Counted from the stretch's first letter, positions 1 through 7,563 are shown. The stretch is DNA of 23,704 bases from Fimbriiglobus sp. (GCA_025352585.1 JANXTD010000030.1:1-23704); one strand, 5' to 3'. The notes: generated by a model not told the origin, from the sequence alone. Program-made: numbers and translations.

Positions 1-1
1 G

Positions 2-1807
2 TTCGAGAACCGGCTGAAGTCGGTCATCGAGGAGGTCAAGTCGTCGCCGCGGCCGATCATCCTGTTCATCGACGAGGCCCACACGCTCATCGGCGCGGGC
101 GGCCAGGCGGGCCAGGGCGACGCCGCCAACTTGCTCAAGCCGGCGCTGGCGCGGGGCGAGTTGCGCACCATCGCGGCCACGACGTACGCCGAGTACAAGA
201 AGTACTTCGAGACCGACGCCGCCTTGAAGCGCCGCTTCCAGCAGGTCAAGATCGACGAGCCGGACGAGGTCAAGGCGACCCGCATGGTCCGCGGCCTGAT
301 CCCGATGCTCGAGAAGCACCACAACGTCCGCGTCCTGGACGAGGCCGTGTCGGCGTGCGTCAAGCTCTCGACGCGCTACATCCCCGACCGCCAACTGCCC
401 GACAAGGCGGTGAGCCTGATCGACACGGTGTGCGCCCGCGTCGCGCTGTCGCAGTCGGCCACGCCGCCGGCGCTCGAGGACGTGATCCGCGAGGTCGAGC
501 ACCTGACCGCGGAAATTCAGTTCCTCGAGCGCGAGGCCCGCGTCACCGCTGGCGACGCTGACCGCCTGCAAGGCCTGGTCGAACGCCGCACCGTCGCCGA
601 GGGCAACCGGGGCACGTTGCAGGCTCAGCTCGCCACGGAGTCGGGCATCGTCACGGCGATCAAGGAGTTGCGCGGCAAGATCGAGGCGGCAGCCGCGGAG
701 ACGCCGCCGCGCGAGCTGGCCGCCGAGAAGGCCGACCTCGCGGCGCAGAACCTCGCGCTGTTGGAAGTGCAGGGCGAGACGCCGCTGGTCTACCCGGTCG
801 TCGATTCGCAGGCGGTCGCCGAGGTCATTTCCGGGCTGACCGGCGTGCCGATGGGCAAGATGGTCCGCGACGAGGTGCAGACGGTCCTGAAGCTCGCCGA
901 CAAGCTCGCCGAGCGCGTCATCGGCCAGAAGCACGCGCTCGAGGCGATCGCCCAGCGCATCCGCACCTCGCGCGCCGACCTCGGCGACCCGCGCCGCCCA
1001 CTCGGCGTGTTCCTGCTCGTCGGCCCCTCGGGCGTCGGCAAGACCGAGACGGCGATGGCGCTGGCCGACCTGCTCTACGGCGGCGACCGCAACATGGTCG
1101 TGGTCAACATGTCCGAGTACAAGGAGGCCCACAAGGTGTCGCGCCTCGTCGGCACCTCGAAGGGCTACGTCGGCTACGGCGAGGGCGGCGTCCTCACCAA
1201 CGCGGTGAAGAACCGGCCGTACAGCGTCGTATTGCTCGACGAGGTCGAGAAGGCCCACGAGAGCGTGCAGGAAATCTTCTACCAGGTCTTCGACAAGGGC
1301 GTCTTGCAGAACGACGACGGCGACGACGTGAACTTCAAGAACACCATCATCCTGCTGACGGCCAACGTCGGCACCGACACGATCATGAAGGCGTGCGCCA
1401 ACCTCGACAAGCTGCCCAGCCCCGAGGAACTCGCCGAACGGCTTCGCCCCGACTTGCTCCGCGCGTTCAAGCCGGCGCTCTTGGGCCGCATGACGGTGGT
1501 GCCGTACTTCCCACTGGGCGAGGAGGTGTTGCGCCGCGTCATCGGCTTGAAGTTGAACCTGATCGGCGACCGGCTGAAGCAGAACCACAAGGCGACGTTC
1601 GGCTACGGCGAGGAGGTCATCGACGCGGTCGCGGCCCGCTGCACCGAGGTCGAGAGCGGTGCGCGCAACGTCGATCACATCCTGACCGGGAGCATGTTGC
1701 CGACGATGTCGCAGGAGGTACTGACACGCATGGCCGAGGGCCGCCCGGTGAAGCGCGTGACCGTCGGCGTGGACGCGAATTCGTCGTTCACGTACGACAT
1801 GGAGTAG
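2..1807 (+). CDS. tssH: T6SS ATPase TssH/ClpV (5' end outside window)
   Basis: This is the AAA+ unfoldase that disassembles contracted TssB/TssC sheaths in the cytoplasm. The window opens inside the first ATPase domain, and 601 residues to the stop are visible (family members are about 850-900 aa). The first Walker B (IILFIDEAHTLIGAGG) lies near nt 56-103. It is followed by the sensor region and KRRF arginine-finger stretch, then a charged coiled coil at visible residues about 155-240. The second ATPase domain has a perfect P-loop GPSGVGKT (nt 1022-1045) and Walker B VVLLDEVEKAH. Both domains look intact. ClpB is the main alternative, but the gene sits beside VgrG, PAAR, TssA and TssK, and the middle coiled coil is short, which favours ClpV. 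The true start is upstream of base 1; TTG at 131 is internal. It converges on the effector operon with a 38-nt gap. Confidence 0.93.
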   Translation, partial: FENRLKSVIEEVKSSPRPIILFIDEAHTLIGAGGQAGQGDAANLLKPALARGELRTIAATTYAEYKKYFETDAALKRRFQQVKIDEPDEVKATRMVRGLIPMLEKHHNVRVLDEAVSACVKLSTRYIPDRQLPDKAVSLIDTVCARVALSQSATPPALEDVIREVEHLTAEIQFLEREARVTAGDADRLQGLVERRTVAEGNRGTLQAQLATESGIVTAIKELRGKIEAAAAETPPRELAAEKADLAAQNLALLEVQGETPLVYPVVDSQAVAEVISGLTGVPMGKMVRDEVQTVLKLADKLAERVIGQKHALEAIAQRIRTSRADLGDPRRPLGVFLLVGPSGVGKTETAMALADLLYGGDRNMVVVNMSEYKEAHKVSRLVGTSKGYVGYGEGGVLTNAVKNRPYSVVLLDEVEKAHESVQEIFYQVFDKGVLQNDDGDDVNFKNTIILLTANVGTDTIMKACANLDKLPSPEELAERLRPDLLRAFKPALLGRMTVVPYFPLGEEVLRRVIGLKLNLIGDRLKQNHKATFGYGEEVIDAVAARCTEVESGARNVDHILTGSMLPTMSQEVLTRMAEGRPVKRVTVGVDANSSFTYDME

Positions 1808-1837
1808 GCAGACGCGGGGGACGGGGTGTGAGGTCGC

Positions 1838-1856
1838 CCGCCGCGTCAACCGGCGG
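1838..1856. terminator. Small hairpin between convergent tssH and the effector operon
   Basis: There is a perfect 6-bp stem (ccgccg / cggcgg) with a 7-nt loop, 31 nt after the tssH stop. It overlaps the last codons of the opposing 115-aa gene. It has no T-tract. It could act as a weak bidirectional terminator, but in DNA this GC-rich such hairpins also occur by chance. Confidence 0.28.
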
Positions 1857-2193
1857 CGGCTTCGGCCCGCGGCGCGAACGACTCGGCGAGGACGCGGCAG
1901 TGCGCGACGCAGCGGCCGCCTTCGTACAGGTCGAACTGCCGACCCGGACGCAGCGAGCTGTGGGGGGCCTGGTCCGCGACGAAGTGGACGTCGGCGATCC
2001 ACCGGTACGGTTCGCTGAACGCCTCGTCCTTCTCGACGGCGAGTGACCAGGCCGTGGGCGGTGGCCAGGGGCCGGCCGCGTCGGTGAAGCGGACGACGGA
2101 GGCGTAAGGGGGCGACCCGACCCCCAGCGGCGGCTCGCGGCGGCCGCCCTGTTCGCGCGGGATCCACTCCACCGCGGCACGCACCTTGTCCAC
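1846..2193 (-). CDS. 115-aa hypothetical protein, EF-Tu-barrel-like
   Basis: This is the last gene of the spike/effector operon, of unknown function. The sequence has the look of a small beta-barrel: hydrophobic/charged alternation around WIADVHFVADQAP, then LRPGRQFDLYEGGRCVAHCRV. From memory this resembles the EF-Tu C-terminal-barrel-like hypothetical proteins common in planctomycetes; no search was possible. I chose GTG at 2193 because it follows the preceding stop (2198-2200) by 4 nt and has GGAG about 8 nt upstream. A TTG at 2220 would add nine residues and overlap the previous gene. No signal peptide or membrane segment is seen. Its position behind toxin-like genes makes an immunity or accessory role possible, but nothing in the sequence proves this. 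Confidence 0.62.
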   Translation of the reverse strand: MDKVRAAVEWIPREQGGRREPPLGVGSPPYASVVRFTDAAGPWPPPTAWSLAVEKDEAFSEPYRWIADVHFVADQAPHSSLRPGRQFDLYEGGRCVAHCRVLAESFAPRAEAAAG

Positions 2194-2197
2194 GCTT

Positions 2198-2521
2198 TCA
2201 CTCCAAGGCTCGGGGCACAACGTCCTTCAAGTCGTCAATGTCCAGGTAACGGGCCGGCCCGCGTCCGTCGAGGTTCTCCACTTTGTACAGGCTGGGCGCG
2301 GCGTCGGGAACGTCCGCTTCGATCAAGCAGTACGGATCGCCGCCCGACAACGCCACGCCGTGAGCCTCGGCACCTTCGGGCGAGTCGGCGAACCACTTGC
2401 CCTCCATGCTGTTGGGGCCTTGACGCATCTTACCCGTTTCGACGATGTCCGCGAGTTCGGCCGCGCTCACCGCGCGGTAAACGCGGGTGTGGCCCGGCGG
2501 CACGGGGACCGATTCGGGCAC
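2198..2521 (-). CDS. 107-aa toxin-like protein, possibly ADP-ribosyltransferase-fold
   Basis: This small cytosolic protein begins GTG at 2521, with a GAGAGG ribosome-binding site 7 nt upstream. The N-terminal half reads RVYRAVSAAELADIVETG, then a GPNSMEGKWFADSPEGAEAHG block and a beta-rich C-terminus. The YRAVS...E...G...KWFA pattern recalls small polymorphic-toxin tails with an ADP-ribosyltransferase or RES-like fold, as seen at the C-termini of some Rhs proteins. That match is from memory and is weak: a full R-S-E triad cannot be assigned with confidence. It lies 77 nt after the 73-aa gene and 4 nt before the 115-aa gene in the VgrG operon, so it is a candidate second effector, with the 115-aa protein as its possible partner. 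Confidence 0.6.
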   Translation of the reverse strand: MPESVPVPPGHTRVYRAVSAAELADIVETGKMRQGPNSMEGKWFADSPEGAEAHGVALSGGDPYCLIEADVPDAAPSLYKVENLDGRGPARYLDIDDLKDVVPRALE

Positions 2522-2598
2522 GTGGAAGCCTCTCGCGAGTTCGCCGGCGTGGGTCGGGAGTGGGACCGGTTCGGTGACTGCCCCCCTGGGCCGCGGTC

Positions 2599-2820
2599 TT
2601 ACTCGTCGCGCTCGACGCGGCCCTCGACGCGCGTGTACTCGTCTTCGAGGAGCCAGTCCTTGGCGTTGGCGTAGCTCATGCCGGCGTAGACGACCTTCAG
2701 GCCCTCCTTCGGGTCGCGGACGACCACGCCGCCGTCGCCCTTCGGGTCCGGCATGACCAGGAGGACGTAAGGGGTCGCCAGGCTGCCGTCGGCCCAGACT
2801 TCGTACCAGTCCTTGCTCAC
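2599..2820 (-). CDS. 73-aa protein, candidate immunity protein for the upstream toxin
   Basis: This is a small acidic soluble protein beginning SKDWYEVWADG and ending LLEDEYTRVEGRVERDE. It has no signal peptide or membrane segment. Its GTG start (2820) overlaps the TGA stop of the 180-aa toxin-like gene in a GTGA, so the two are very probably translationally coupled. Small size, acidity and coupling directly behind a toxin-like gene are typical of T6SS immunity proteins, which bind and neutralise the toxin in kin cells. The family itself is not one I can name. From memory, related WYEVW...WLLEDEYTRVEGR proteins occur widely in Gemmata-like genomes, often without a toxin beside them, so a general conserved function is a real alternative. 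Confidence 0.6.
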   Translation of the reverse strand: MSKDWYEVWADGSLATPYVLLVMPDPKGDGGVVVRDPKEGLKVVYAGMSYANAKDWLLEDEYTRVEGRVERDE

Positions 2821-3359
2821 TTCGAGGCCCCCGTCCGAGGAATCACGTGGTACTTGCCCGTCGCGGTGTCGAGTTTCATCTCGCCGTAGTGGAGCGGGAG
2901 TTTATTCCCCGCCGCGTCGACCCGGTAGCCGATCGGCTCGTCGTAGCGGAGGCCGTAGCGGTCCGCGCCCCGGACGCTGCCGGTCGGCTCGCCCCGCGTC
3001 AGCAGGTCCTCCTCGACGCGGCGCAGCGTGGCCTCGTCGGTGAAGACGTGGGCCGCCCCCTCTTTCTTGATCAGCTTCGCGGACTGCGGGGTGTCCGGCA
3101 GGTGCTTCGCCAGGTGCTTGGTGTCGTAGCTCAAGCCGTCGCGGTTGACGGCAGGCGGCGGGGCTTCGGCCGGGCGGGACTCGTTCATCGCGGCCAGGTC
3201 GCGCGGCGGGTCTTGCGGCCCCCCCCGCGGGGCGACCGCCACGCCGCCGCCCCCGCCCTGCGCGCACGGCTGCGTCGTGGCGGACGTCTCGCCGGTGCCG
3301 AAGTCCCCTTCGATCTTGCTCGCCAGCGGCGGCTCGGTCTGGTTCTTCTTGGGCGGCAC
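2817..3359 (-). CDS. 180-aa toxin-like T6SS cargo protein
   Basis: This is a candidate secreted effector. The first 75 residues are low-complexity (Gly-rich run at 35-39, Pro-rich stretch at 62-71), like a disordered delivery segment. Residues about 76-180 form a compact basic domain. It contains H82, H86 and H104, a basic stretch at 129-146 (RGADRYGLRYDEPIGYR), and a C-terminal KYHVIPRT with H171. A small basic C-terminal domain with spaced histidines and a final H-x-x-P-x-T strand resembles BECR-type (barnase/EndoU/colicin E5/RelE) polymorphic RNase toxins. This is inference from pattern, not a domain hit. The GTG start (3359) is 3 nt after the stop of the 122-aa gene. The operon order VgrG-PAAR-DUF4123-small protein-this gene is the usual place for a T6SS cargo toxin. 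Confidence 0.65.
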   Translation of the reverse strand: MPPKKNQTEPPLASKIEGDFGTGETSATTQPCAQGGGGGVAVAPRGGPQDPPRDLAAMNESRPAEAPPPAVNRDGLSYDTKHLAKHLPDTPQSAKLIKKEGAAHVFTDEATLRRVEEDLLTRGEPTGSVRGADRYGLRYDEPIGYRVDAAGNKLPLHYGEMKLDTATGKYHVIPRTGASK

Positions 3360-3362
3360 GGG

Positions 3363-3731
3363 TCAACCCCCTTCCGGTCTGTTCTGGGCGGCGACCGACT
3401 CCGCCCGCTGGGCGGCCCTCTTGGCCCGGTCGTTGGGGTCAGAGTTCGCGTCCCCCAGGACCCCCTCGACCCACGCCCACGGCCCCGCGGACCAGTCGTC
3501 GCCGGCGTAGCAGCGGACGCACGCCACCGCGACGACGGCTTGCTCCGTCGTCAGGCCGTAGGCCTTGGCCCGCGCCTGGCTGTCGCGCACGAACCGCAGC
3601 AGGTCCGCCTCCGACGCCTCGGCCCACTTGTCGGCGAACTCGCCGCGCAGGAAGGCCGCCGCCCGCGCCTCGAAGCCGCGCTGGGCCTCGGCGGAGAACG
3701 CCGCCTGCTGCTCGGGGCGCATCCGGATCAC
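3363..3731 (-). CDS. 122-aa small protein following the DUF4123 adaptor
   Basis: This is a soluble, mostly helical protein with MRPEQQAAFSAEAQRGFEAR near its start, then an LLRFVRDSQARAKAYGLTTEQ stretch, VVAVACVRCYAGDDW, and a Lys/Arg/Ala-rich tail. The same layout (an N-terminal xRxEQ..AF, a middle R..AYG.T.E..V, then a short hydrophobic run and GxDW/F) occurs in small proteins encoded directly behind DUF4123 genes in proteobacterial T6SS spike operons. I recall this linkage but cannot verify it here. It is probably an effector-loading helper or part of the adaptor complex. The start is GTG at 3731, overlapping the previous TGA in GTGA. The open frame runs much further upstream (to 5036), but that part is antisense-frame noise over the FHA-DUF4123 and PAAR genes. 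Confidence 0.72.
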   Translation of the reverse strand: MIRMRPEQQAAFSAEAQRGFEARAAAFLRGEFADKWAEASEADLLRFVRDSQARAKAYGLTTEQAVVAVACVRCYAGDDWSAGPWAWVEGVLGDANSDPNDRAKRAAQRAESVAAQNRPEGG

Positions 3732-4648
3732 GGCGACGCCCCCAGGGTGACCTTGTTCCAGTCGCGGTACGCCGCGGCGAACTCGAGCAGGCTCGTCCCG
3801 TCCACGCACTCGCAGGCGTAACGCCGCACCGGGCCGACGAACTCCGCGACCTCGGCGGCGGTACACGTCGGCAGGTAGGTCCGCAAGACGCGCGGGTCGT
3901 AGTAGCGGAAGTAGACCTGCCGGCCGTCGGCCAGCTTGACGATGAGGAACTTGCGCAGGTGACGGCGGACCTCCGGCAAGGCCACGTCGCAGGTCAGGTA
4001 GACGGCCCAACTCTTGCCCCAGCCGTCGCGCACGAGTTCGTCGAGGAACGGCGTCCCGGCCGGCAACCCCACGAGCCAGGGGCCGAAGGCGGCGAGTTCG
4101 TCGCCGCGGCCTCCCTCGTAGAGGCTCTCGTACTCCAGGCCGGAGCGGTCGAGCCGGCCGGGCACGCTCGGCTCGCAGGCGGCGTCCAGGATCGCGTACA
4201 GCGGGCCGGGCAGGCCCCGCAGGTGCGCCAGTGCCGCCGCCTTGGCGGGGGACAGCGGCGGGGCGGGCGGCGGCGGCGCGGACGGCAGGGCGATGACGGT
4301 GCCCGGCGGTGCCAGGGCGAGGGTGCCGAGGTGAGGCGTGTCGATCGGCACGCCGACGAGGCTGACGGAGAAGGCGGTGCGGCCGGCGCGAATCTCGTCG
4401 CCGTCGCGCAGGGCCGCCTCGGCGACCTTGGTGCCGTTCACCAGCGTGCCGAAGCGGCTGCCGAGGTCCTGGACGAAGCCGCCGCCGTCGTCGCAGCGCA
4501 CCCCGAAGTGTTCGCCGGAGAGCGTCGGGTCGTCCGAGAGCCGCACGTCGGCGGTGTTCAGTCGGCCGAAGCGCAGCATCGGGCCGGCGGGGACCGGGAT
4601 CACCCGGCCGGCCGCGTCGCCGGTCTCGATTCGCAGCGTGAGTTCCAT
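3728..4648 (-). CDS. FHA-DUF4123 fusion, probable T6SS effector adaptor
   Basis: This 306-aa protein joins two domains. Residues about 1-100 are a forkhead-associated (phosphothreonine-binding) domain with the diagnostic residues G28-R29, S44, H47 and N71-G72. After a Pro/Ala linker (115-135), residues about 149-280 are DUF4123: LYAILDAA, LYEGG, WLVGLPAGTPFLDELV, GKSWAVYLTC, LRKFLIVKLADG, then RYYDPRVLRTYLPTC and FVGPVRRY. DUF4123 proteins (Tap/TEC) load effectors onto VgrG in the cytoplasm. FHA proteins normally act in T6SS as separate threonine-phosphorylation sensors (Fha/TagH). Here both are one polypeptide placed between PAAR and the cargo genes, which suggests phospho-regulated loading; that is inference. 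ATG at 4648 lies 3 nt after the PAAR stop. Confidence 0.88.
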   Translation of the reverse strand: MELTLRIETGDAAGRVIPVPAGPMLRFGRLNTADVRLSDDPTLSGEHFGVRCDDGGGFVQDLGSRFGTLVNGTKVAEAALRDGDEIRAGRTAFSVSLVGVPIDTPHLGTLALAPPGTVIALPSAPPPPAPPLSPAKAAALAHLRGLPGPLYAILDAACEPSVPGRLDRSGLEYESLYEGGRGDELAAFGPWLVGLPAGTPFLDELVRDGWGKSWAVYLTCDVALPEVRRHLRKFLIVKLADGRQVYFRYYDPRVLRTYLPTCTAAEVAEFVGPVRRYACECVDGTSLLEFAAAYRDWNKVTLGASP

Positions 4649-4651
4649 GCG

Positions 4652-5029
4652 TTACGCGACCGCCTGGGGGGCTTTGGCGCACTGCTCGCAGAACGGCAAG
4701 CCGTTCTTGGCCGCCGCGACCAGCGCGTTGCCCTGGCCGGCGTCGCCGATCATCACGGTGGGGAAGCCGATCGCGATGGTGCCGCCGTGGGCGGTGAGGT
4801 CGCCCATGCGGGCCGCCGGCTGCCCGCCGATGAGCACCGTCATGCTGCCCATCGCGATCACGTCCGGGGGGCCGACGCAGACGAGCATGTCGCCGACGCG
4901 GGCGGCCGGCAGGAAGCCGATGAGGACCTGGATCGCCCCCGGCGGCAGGATCGGCCCGCCGACGTGCGGGACGATGCCGGTCACCATCGGGCAGACGTGC
5001 AGGTCGGAGACGCGGGCCGCGGGGGGCAT
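4652..5029 (-). CDS. PAAR-domain spike tip protein
   Basis: This 125-aa protein caps the VgrG trimer with a sharp metal-binding cone. It has repeated PAAR motifs: PAARVSD at 3-9, PAARVGD at 41-47 and PAARMGD at 71-77, each followed by short hydrophobic strands (VLIGF, TVLIGG, TVMIG). The candidate metal ligands are H11, H22, C51 and H81, which fits the three-His/one-Cys site of known PAAR tips. The last 20 residues extend beyond the cone and hold a CxxC pair (C114, C117), which is not part of the standard fold. ATG at 5029 is 29 nt after the vgrG stop. The gene lies between VgrG and the DUF4123 adaptor, the usual position. Confidence 0.9.
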   Translation of the reverse strand: MPPAARVSDLHVCPMVTGIVPHVGGPILPPGAIQVLIGFLPAARVGDMLVCVGPPDVIAMGSMTVLIGGQPAARMGDLTAHGGTIAIGFPTVMIGDAGQGNALVAAAKNGLPFCEQCAKAPQAVA

Positions 5030-5058
5030 GGGCCAAACCGCCTTCAGGTGGGGACGGG

Positions 5059-7563
5059 TCAGTTCGACTTCGAGCCGGTCTTCGACAGGTCGGCGTCCTT
5101 CGGCTTGGTCGGCTTGGCGTCCTTAGCGTCCTTGGCCGGCTTCGCCGCCTTGGGGGCCTTCGGGGCCTTGGGCTTCTTCGGCATCGGCGGCACCCCCGGC
5201 ACGGCCGCCCCGCCGCTGTTGATCAGCACCATCGTGCCCGAGATGCAGACGCCCGCGGCGGTGATGGTGATGAAGCCGCCGCCGCCCTTCAGGCAGATCG
5301 TTGGCGCTTCAAGGACGATCGTCGACCCGCCCTGGATCGTCACCGTCGAGCCGCCCTTGGCCGCGAACGCCCCGCCGGCCTCGAGGTCGTACTTGGCCCC
5401 GATCGAGAGCGACACGTTGCCGCCCACGTCGTGGGTCAGGTCGCCGCCGACCTTCAAGTCGGCCTTGCCCCCGACCGCCTCGGTGCGGTCGCCGCCGACG
5501 TCGTGGTCGGCGTTGCCGCCGACTTTCGACTCGACCGCGCCGTCGACGGTGTCGTGGACGGCGGCGTTGTACGAGCGGTTCACCGCCCCCTTCACGGTCA
5601 GGTTGTACGTGTCGCCGTAGCTCACGGCGACGGCCTTCTTGACGACGAGGTCCGAGGTGTCGTCGATCAGTTCGTGCTTGGCCTTCTGGATGTGGATGTC
5701 GGCGTTGCCGGGGCCGTCGATGCCGCCGACGAGGAGCTTGAGGTCGCCGCCGACGTGCTCGTCGGAGTTCCGGTGGACCTTGCGGTGCGAGTCGATCGCG
5801 ACTTCCTCGTAGTCGTGGCCCTTCTTGGTCTCGCCGCCCACGTCGCCCTTGTGGTCGTTGGCGAGGTAGAAGCCGACGCGGGTGTGGCGGTCCTTGCCGA
5901 CGCGCTCCATCAGGTCGCTGCGGACGCGCAGGTCCATGTCCTTCTGGGCGTGGGTGTAGATCTGCTCCTTGCCGGCCTTGTCCTCGAAGCGGATGGCGTT
6001 GTAGCCGTCGCCGCCGGGCGAGGTGTTGGTGCGGACCGAGGTCTTGGTCTTCTCGTCGGGCAACTTGTAGTGCGGCATCTGGTCGGGGTTGTAGACGCAC
6101 CCGACGCACAGCGGCTGGTCGGGGTCGCCCTCCAGGAAGTCGATGACGACCTCCTGGCCGACGCGGGGGATGCTCATGGTGCCCCAGCCGCGGCCGGCCG
6201 ACAGGTGCGCCACGCGGATCCAGCACGAACTCGCGGCGTTGTGCTTGCCGTCGCGGTCCCAGTGGAACTGGACTTTGATGCGGCCGTACTTGTCCGTGAA
6301 GATCTCCTCGCCGGGCGGTCCGACGACGACGGCGGTTTGGGAGCCGGGCACGACCGGCTTGGGCGTGGTGCGCTGCGGCCGGTAGGGCAGGGCCGCCGGG
6401 ATCGCGGCGAAGCTGTTGCGGTAGACGAAGCCGCCGCCGGAGCCGCTGCGGTAGTTCGCCGGCAACTCGGCGGAGTGGTTCACCTCCGTCAAGACGTAAT
6501 CGCCGTCGGGCTTGATGGGCGTCGCGGCCAGGTCGGTCGGCAGTACGGAGATGGCGAACTTGTGCCCGGCCGCCATCTGCCGCGCGTGCCCGACGCCGTG
6601 GACCGTGACCGCCGACGCGGCGGCGGCCTGCATCCGCAAATCGACGGTCCGCTTGGCGTCGTCGGGCACCTTGCCGAGTTCCTCGGGCTGCTCGCCCCCG
6701 TTGGGGCTGACGCCGTCGAAGCGCTGGGCGTAGGCCCCCGGCCAGTCGTAAATCTCCAGGCTGGCGTGGTCGCCGACGCCCAACTTGTGCGTGACCTTGC
6801 CGACCGCGACCGTCTCGGTGAGCGGCTTCGCGCTCTCGTTGTGGCGGTGCGGCAACTCGAAGGTGTGGTCCCACAGCGCGAACTTGCCCGGCACCTGCTC
6901 CTGGACTTTGGTCCAGCCGGTGACGCAGTCGTCTCCGGCCTCGGACTGCTCGCCGTGGGTCTTGTACAGGATCGCCGACTTGCCGACCACCGCCGGGTGC
7001 GCCTGCGGGTTGTTCGCCACGACGAGGGTGTGCGACCCGTCCGCGAACTTGAAGAAGTAGAAGATGCCCTCCTCTTCCATCAGTCGCGAGGCGAAGGCGA
7101 AGTCGGTCTCGCGGTACTGCACCACGTAGTCGCGCGGCTCGAATTTCCCGGTGAACTGGTACTCGGCGGCCAGCCCCGCGAACACCTTCTTAAGGATGTC
7201 CGGCACGCTCATCTGCTGGAAGATGCGGCTGCGCGCCCGCTTCGTGAGCAGCCACAGGCTCGGCGCGATCTCGAGGCGGTAGCTGGTGTACTCGGCGTCG
7301 CTGCCGCCCTGCGCGAGCCGCACGCACAGCCCGTGGAAGAAGCGCGCGCCGGTCTTGGGCAGCGCGAGCCGCACGCCGACCGCCTGGCCGAGGAGCTTGT
7401 CGAAGGGCACCGCCGTCGCGCGCAATGCCTTGGCGTCCACGGTGATCGTGAACAGCTTCGACAGGCCCTCCATGCCGCTAAGCCCCACGGCCAACAGGGC
7501 GTCCGGCCCCAGCGGGGTTTGCAGCGCGAGTGGCCGGCCGGTCTGGGTGTAGGCGTTGCTCAT
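5059..7563 (-). CDS. vgrG: T6SS spike protein VgrG/TssI
   Basis: This 834-aa protein trimerises into the needle spike. Residues about 10-390 are the gp27-like base (late marker YRETDFAFASRLMEEEGIFYFF). Residues about 400-500 are the gp5-like OB fold, with DKYGRIKVQFHWDRDG, SSCWIRVAH, GWGTMSIPRVGQEVVIDFLE and GDPDQPLCVGCVYN. Beyond it is the DUF2345-type beta-helix stalk with FEDKAGKEQIYTHAQKDM and many VGG turns (residues about 680-760). The last 40 or so residues are a Lys/Ala/Pro-rich tail, unusual for VgrG and probably disordered; no enzymatic C-terminal domain is seen. ATG at 7563 starts a possible eight-gene operon down to 1846, read from the divergent region 7564-7894. Confidence 0.95.
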   Translation of the reverse strand: MSNAYTQTGRPLALQTPLGPDALLAVGLSGMEGLSKLFTITVDAKALRATAVPFDKLLGQAVGVRLALPKTGARFFHGLCVRLAQGGSDAEYTSYRLEIAPSLWLLTKRARSRIFQQMSVPDILKKVFAGLAAEYQFTGKFEPRDYVVQYRETDFAFASRLMEEEGIFYFFKFADGSHTLVVANNPQAHPAVVGKSAILYKTHGEQSEAGDDCVTGWTKVQEQVPGKFALWDHTFELPHRHNESAKPLTETVAVGKVTHKLGVGDHASLEIYDWPGAYAQRFDGVSPNGGEQPEELGKVPDDAKRTVDLRMQAAAASAVTVHGVGHARQMAAGHKFAISVLPTDLAATPIKPDGDYVLTEVNHSAELPANYRSGSGGGFVYRNSFAAIPAALPYRPQRTTPKPVVPGSQTAVVVGPPGEEIFTDKYGRIKVQFHWDRDGKHNAASSCWIRVAHLSAGRGWGTMSIPRVGQEVVIDFLEGDPDQPLCVGCVYNPDQMPHYKLPDEKTKTSVRTNTSPGGDGYNAIRFEDKAGKEQIYTHAQKDMDLRVRSDLMERVGKDRHTRVGFYLANDHKGDVGGETKKGHDYEEVAIDSHRKVHRNSDEHVGGDLKLLVGGIDGPGNADIHIQKAKHELIDDTSDLVVKKAVAVSYGDTYNLTVKGAVNRSYNAAVHDTVDGAVESKVGGNADHDVGGDRTEAVGGKADLKVGGDLTHDVGGNVSLSIGAKYDLEAGGAFAAKGGSTVTIQGGSTIVLEAPTICLKGGGGFITITAAGVCISGTMVLINSGGAAVPGVPPMPKKPKAPKAPKAAKPAKDAKDAKPTKPKDADLSKTGSKSN

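Noticed and set aside
3732..5036. Open frame extending the 122-aa gene upstream to a 557-aa protein
   Set aside because: The added part is Arg/Pro/His-rich noise over the FHA-DUF4123 and PAAR genes; GTG at 3731 with GTGA overlap explains the gene.
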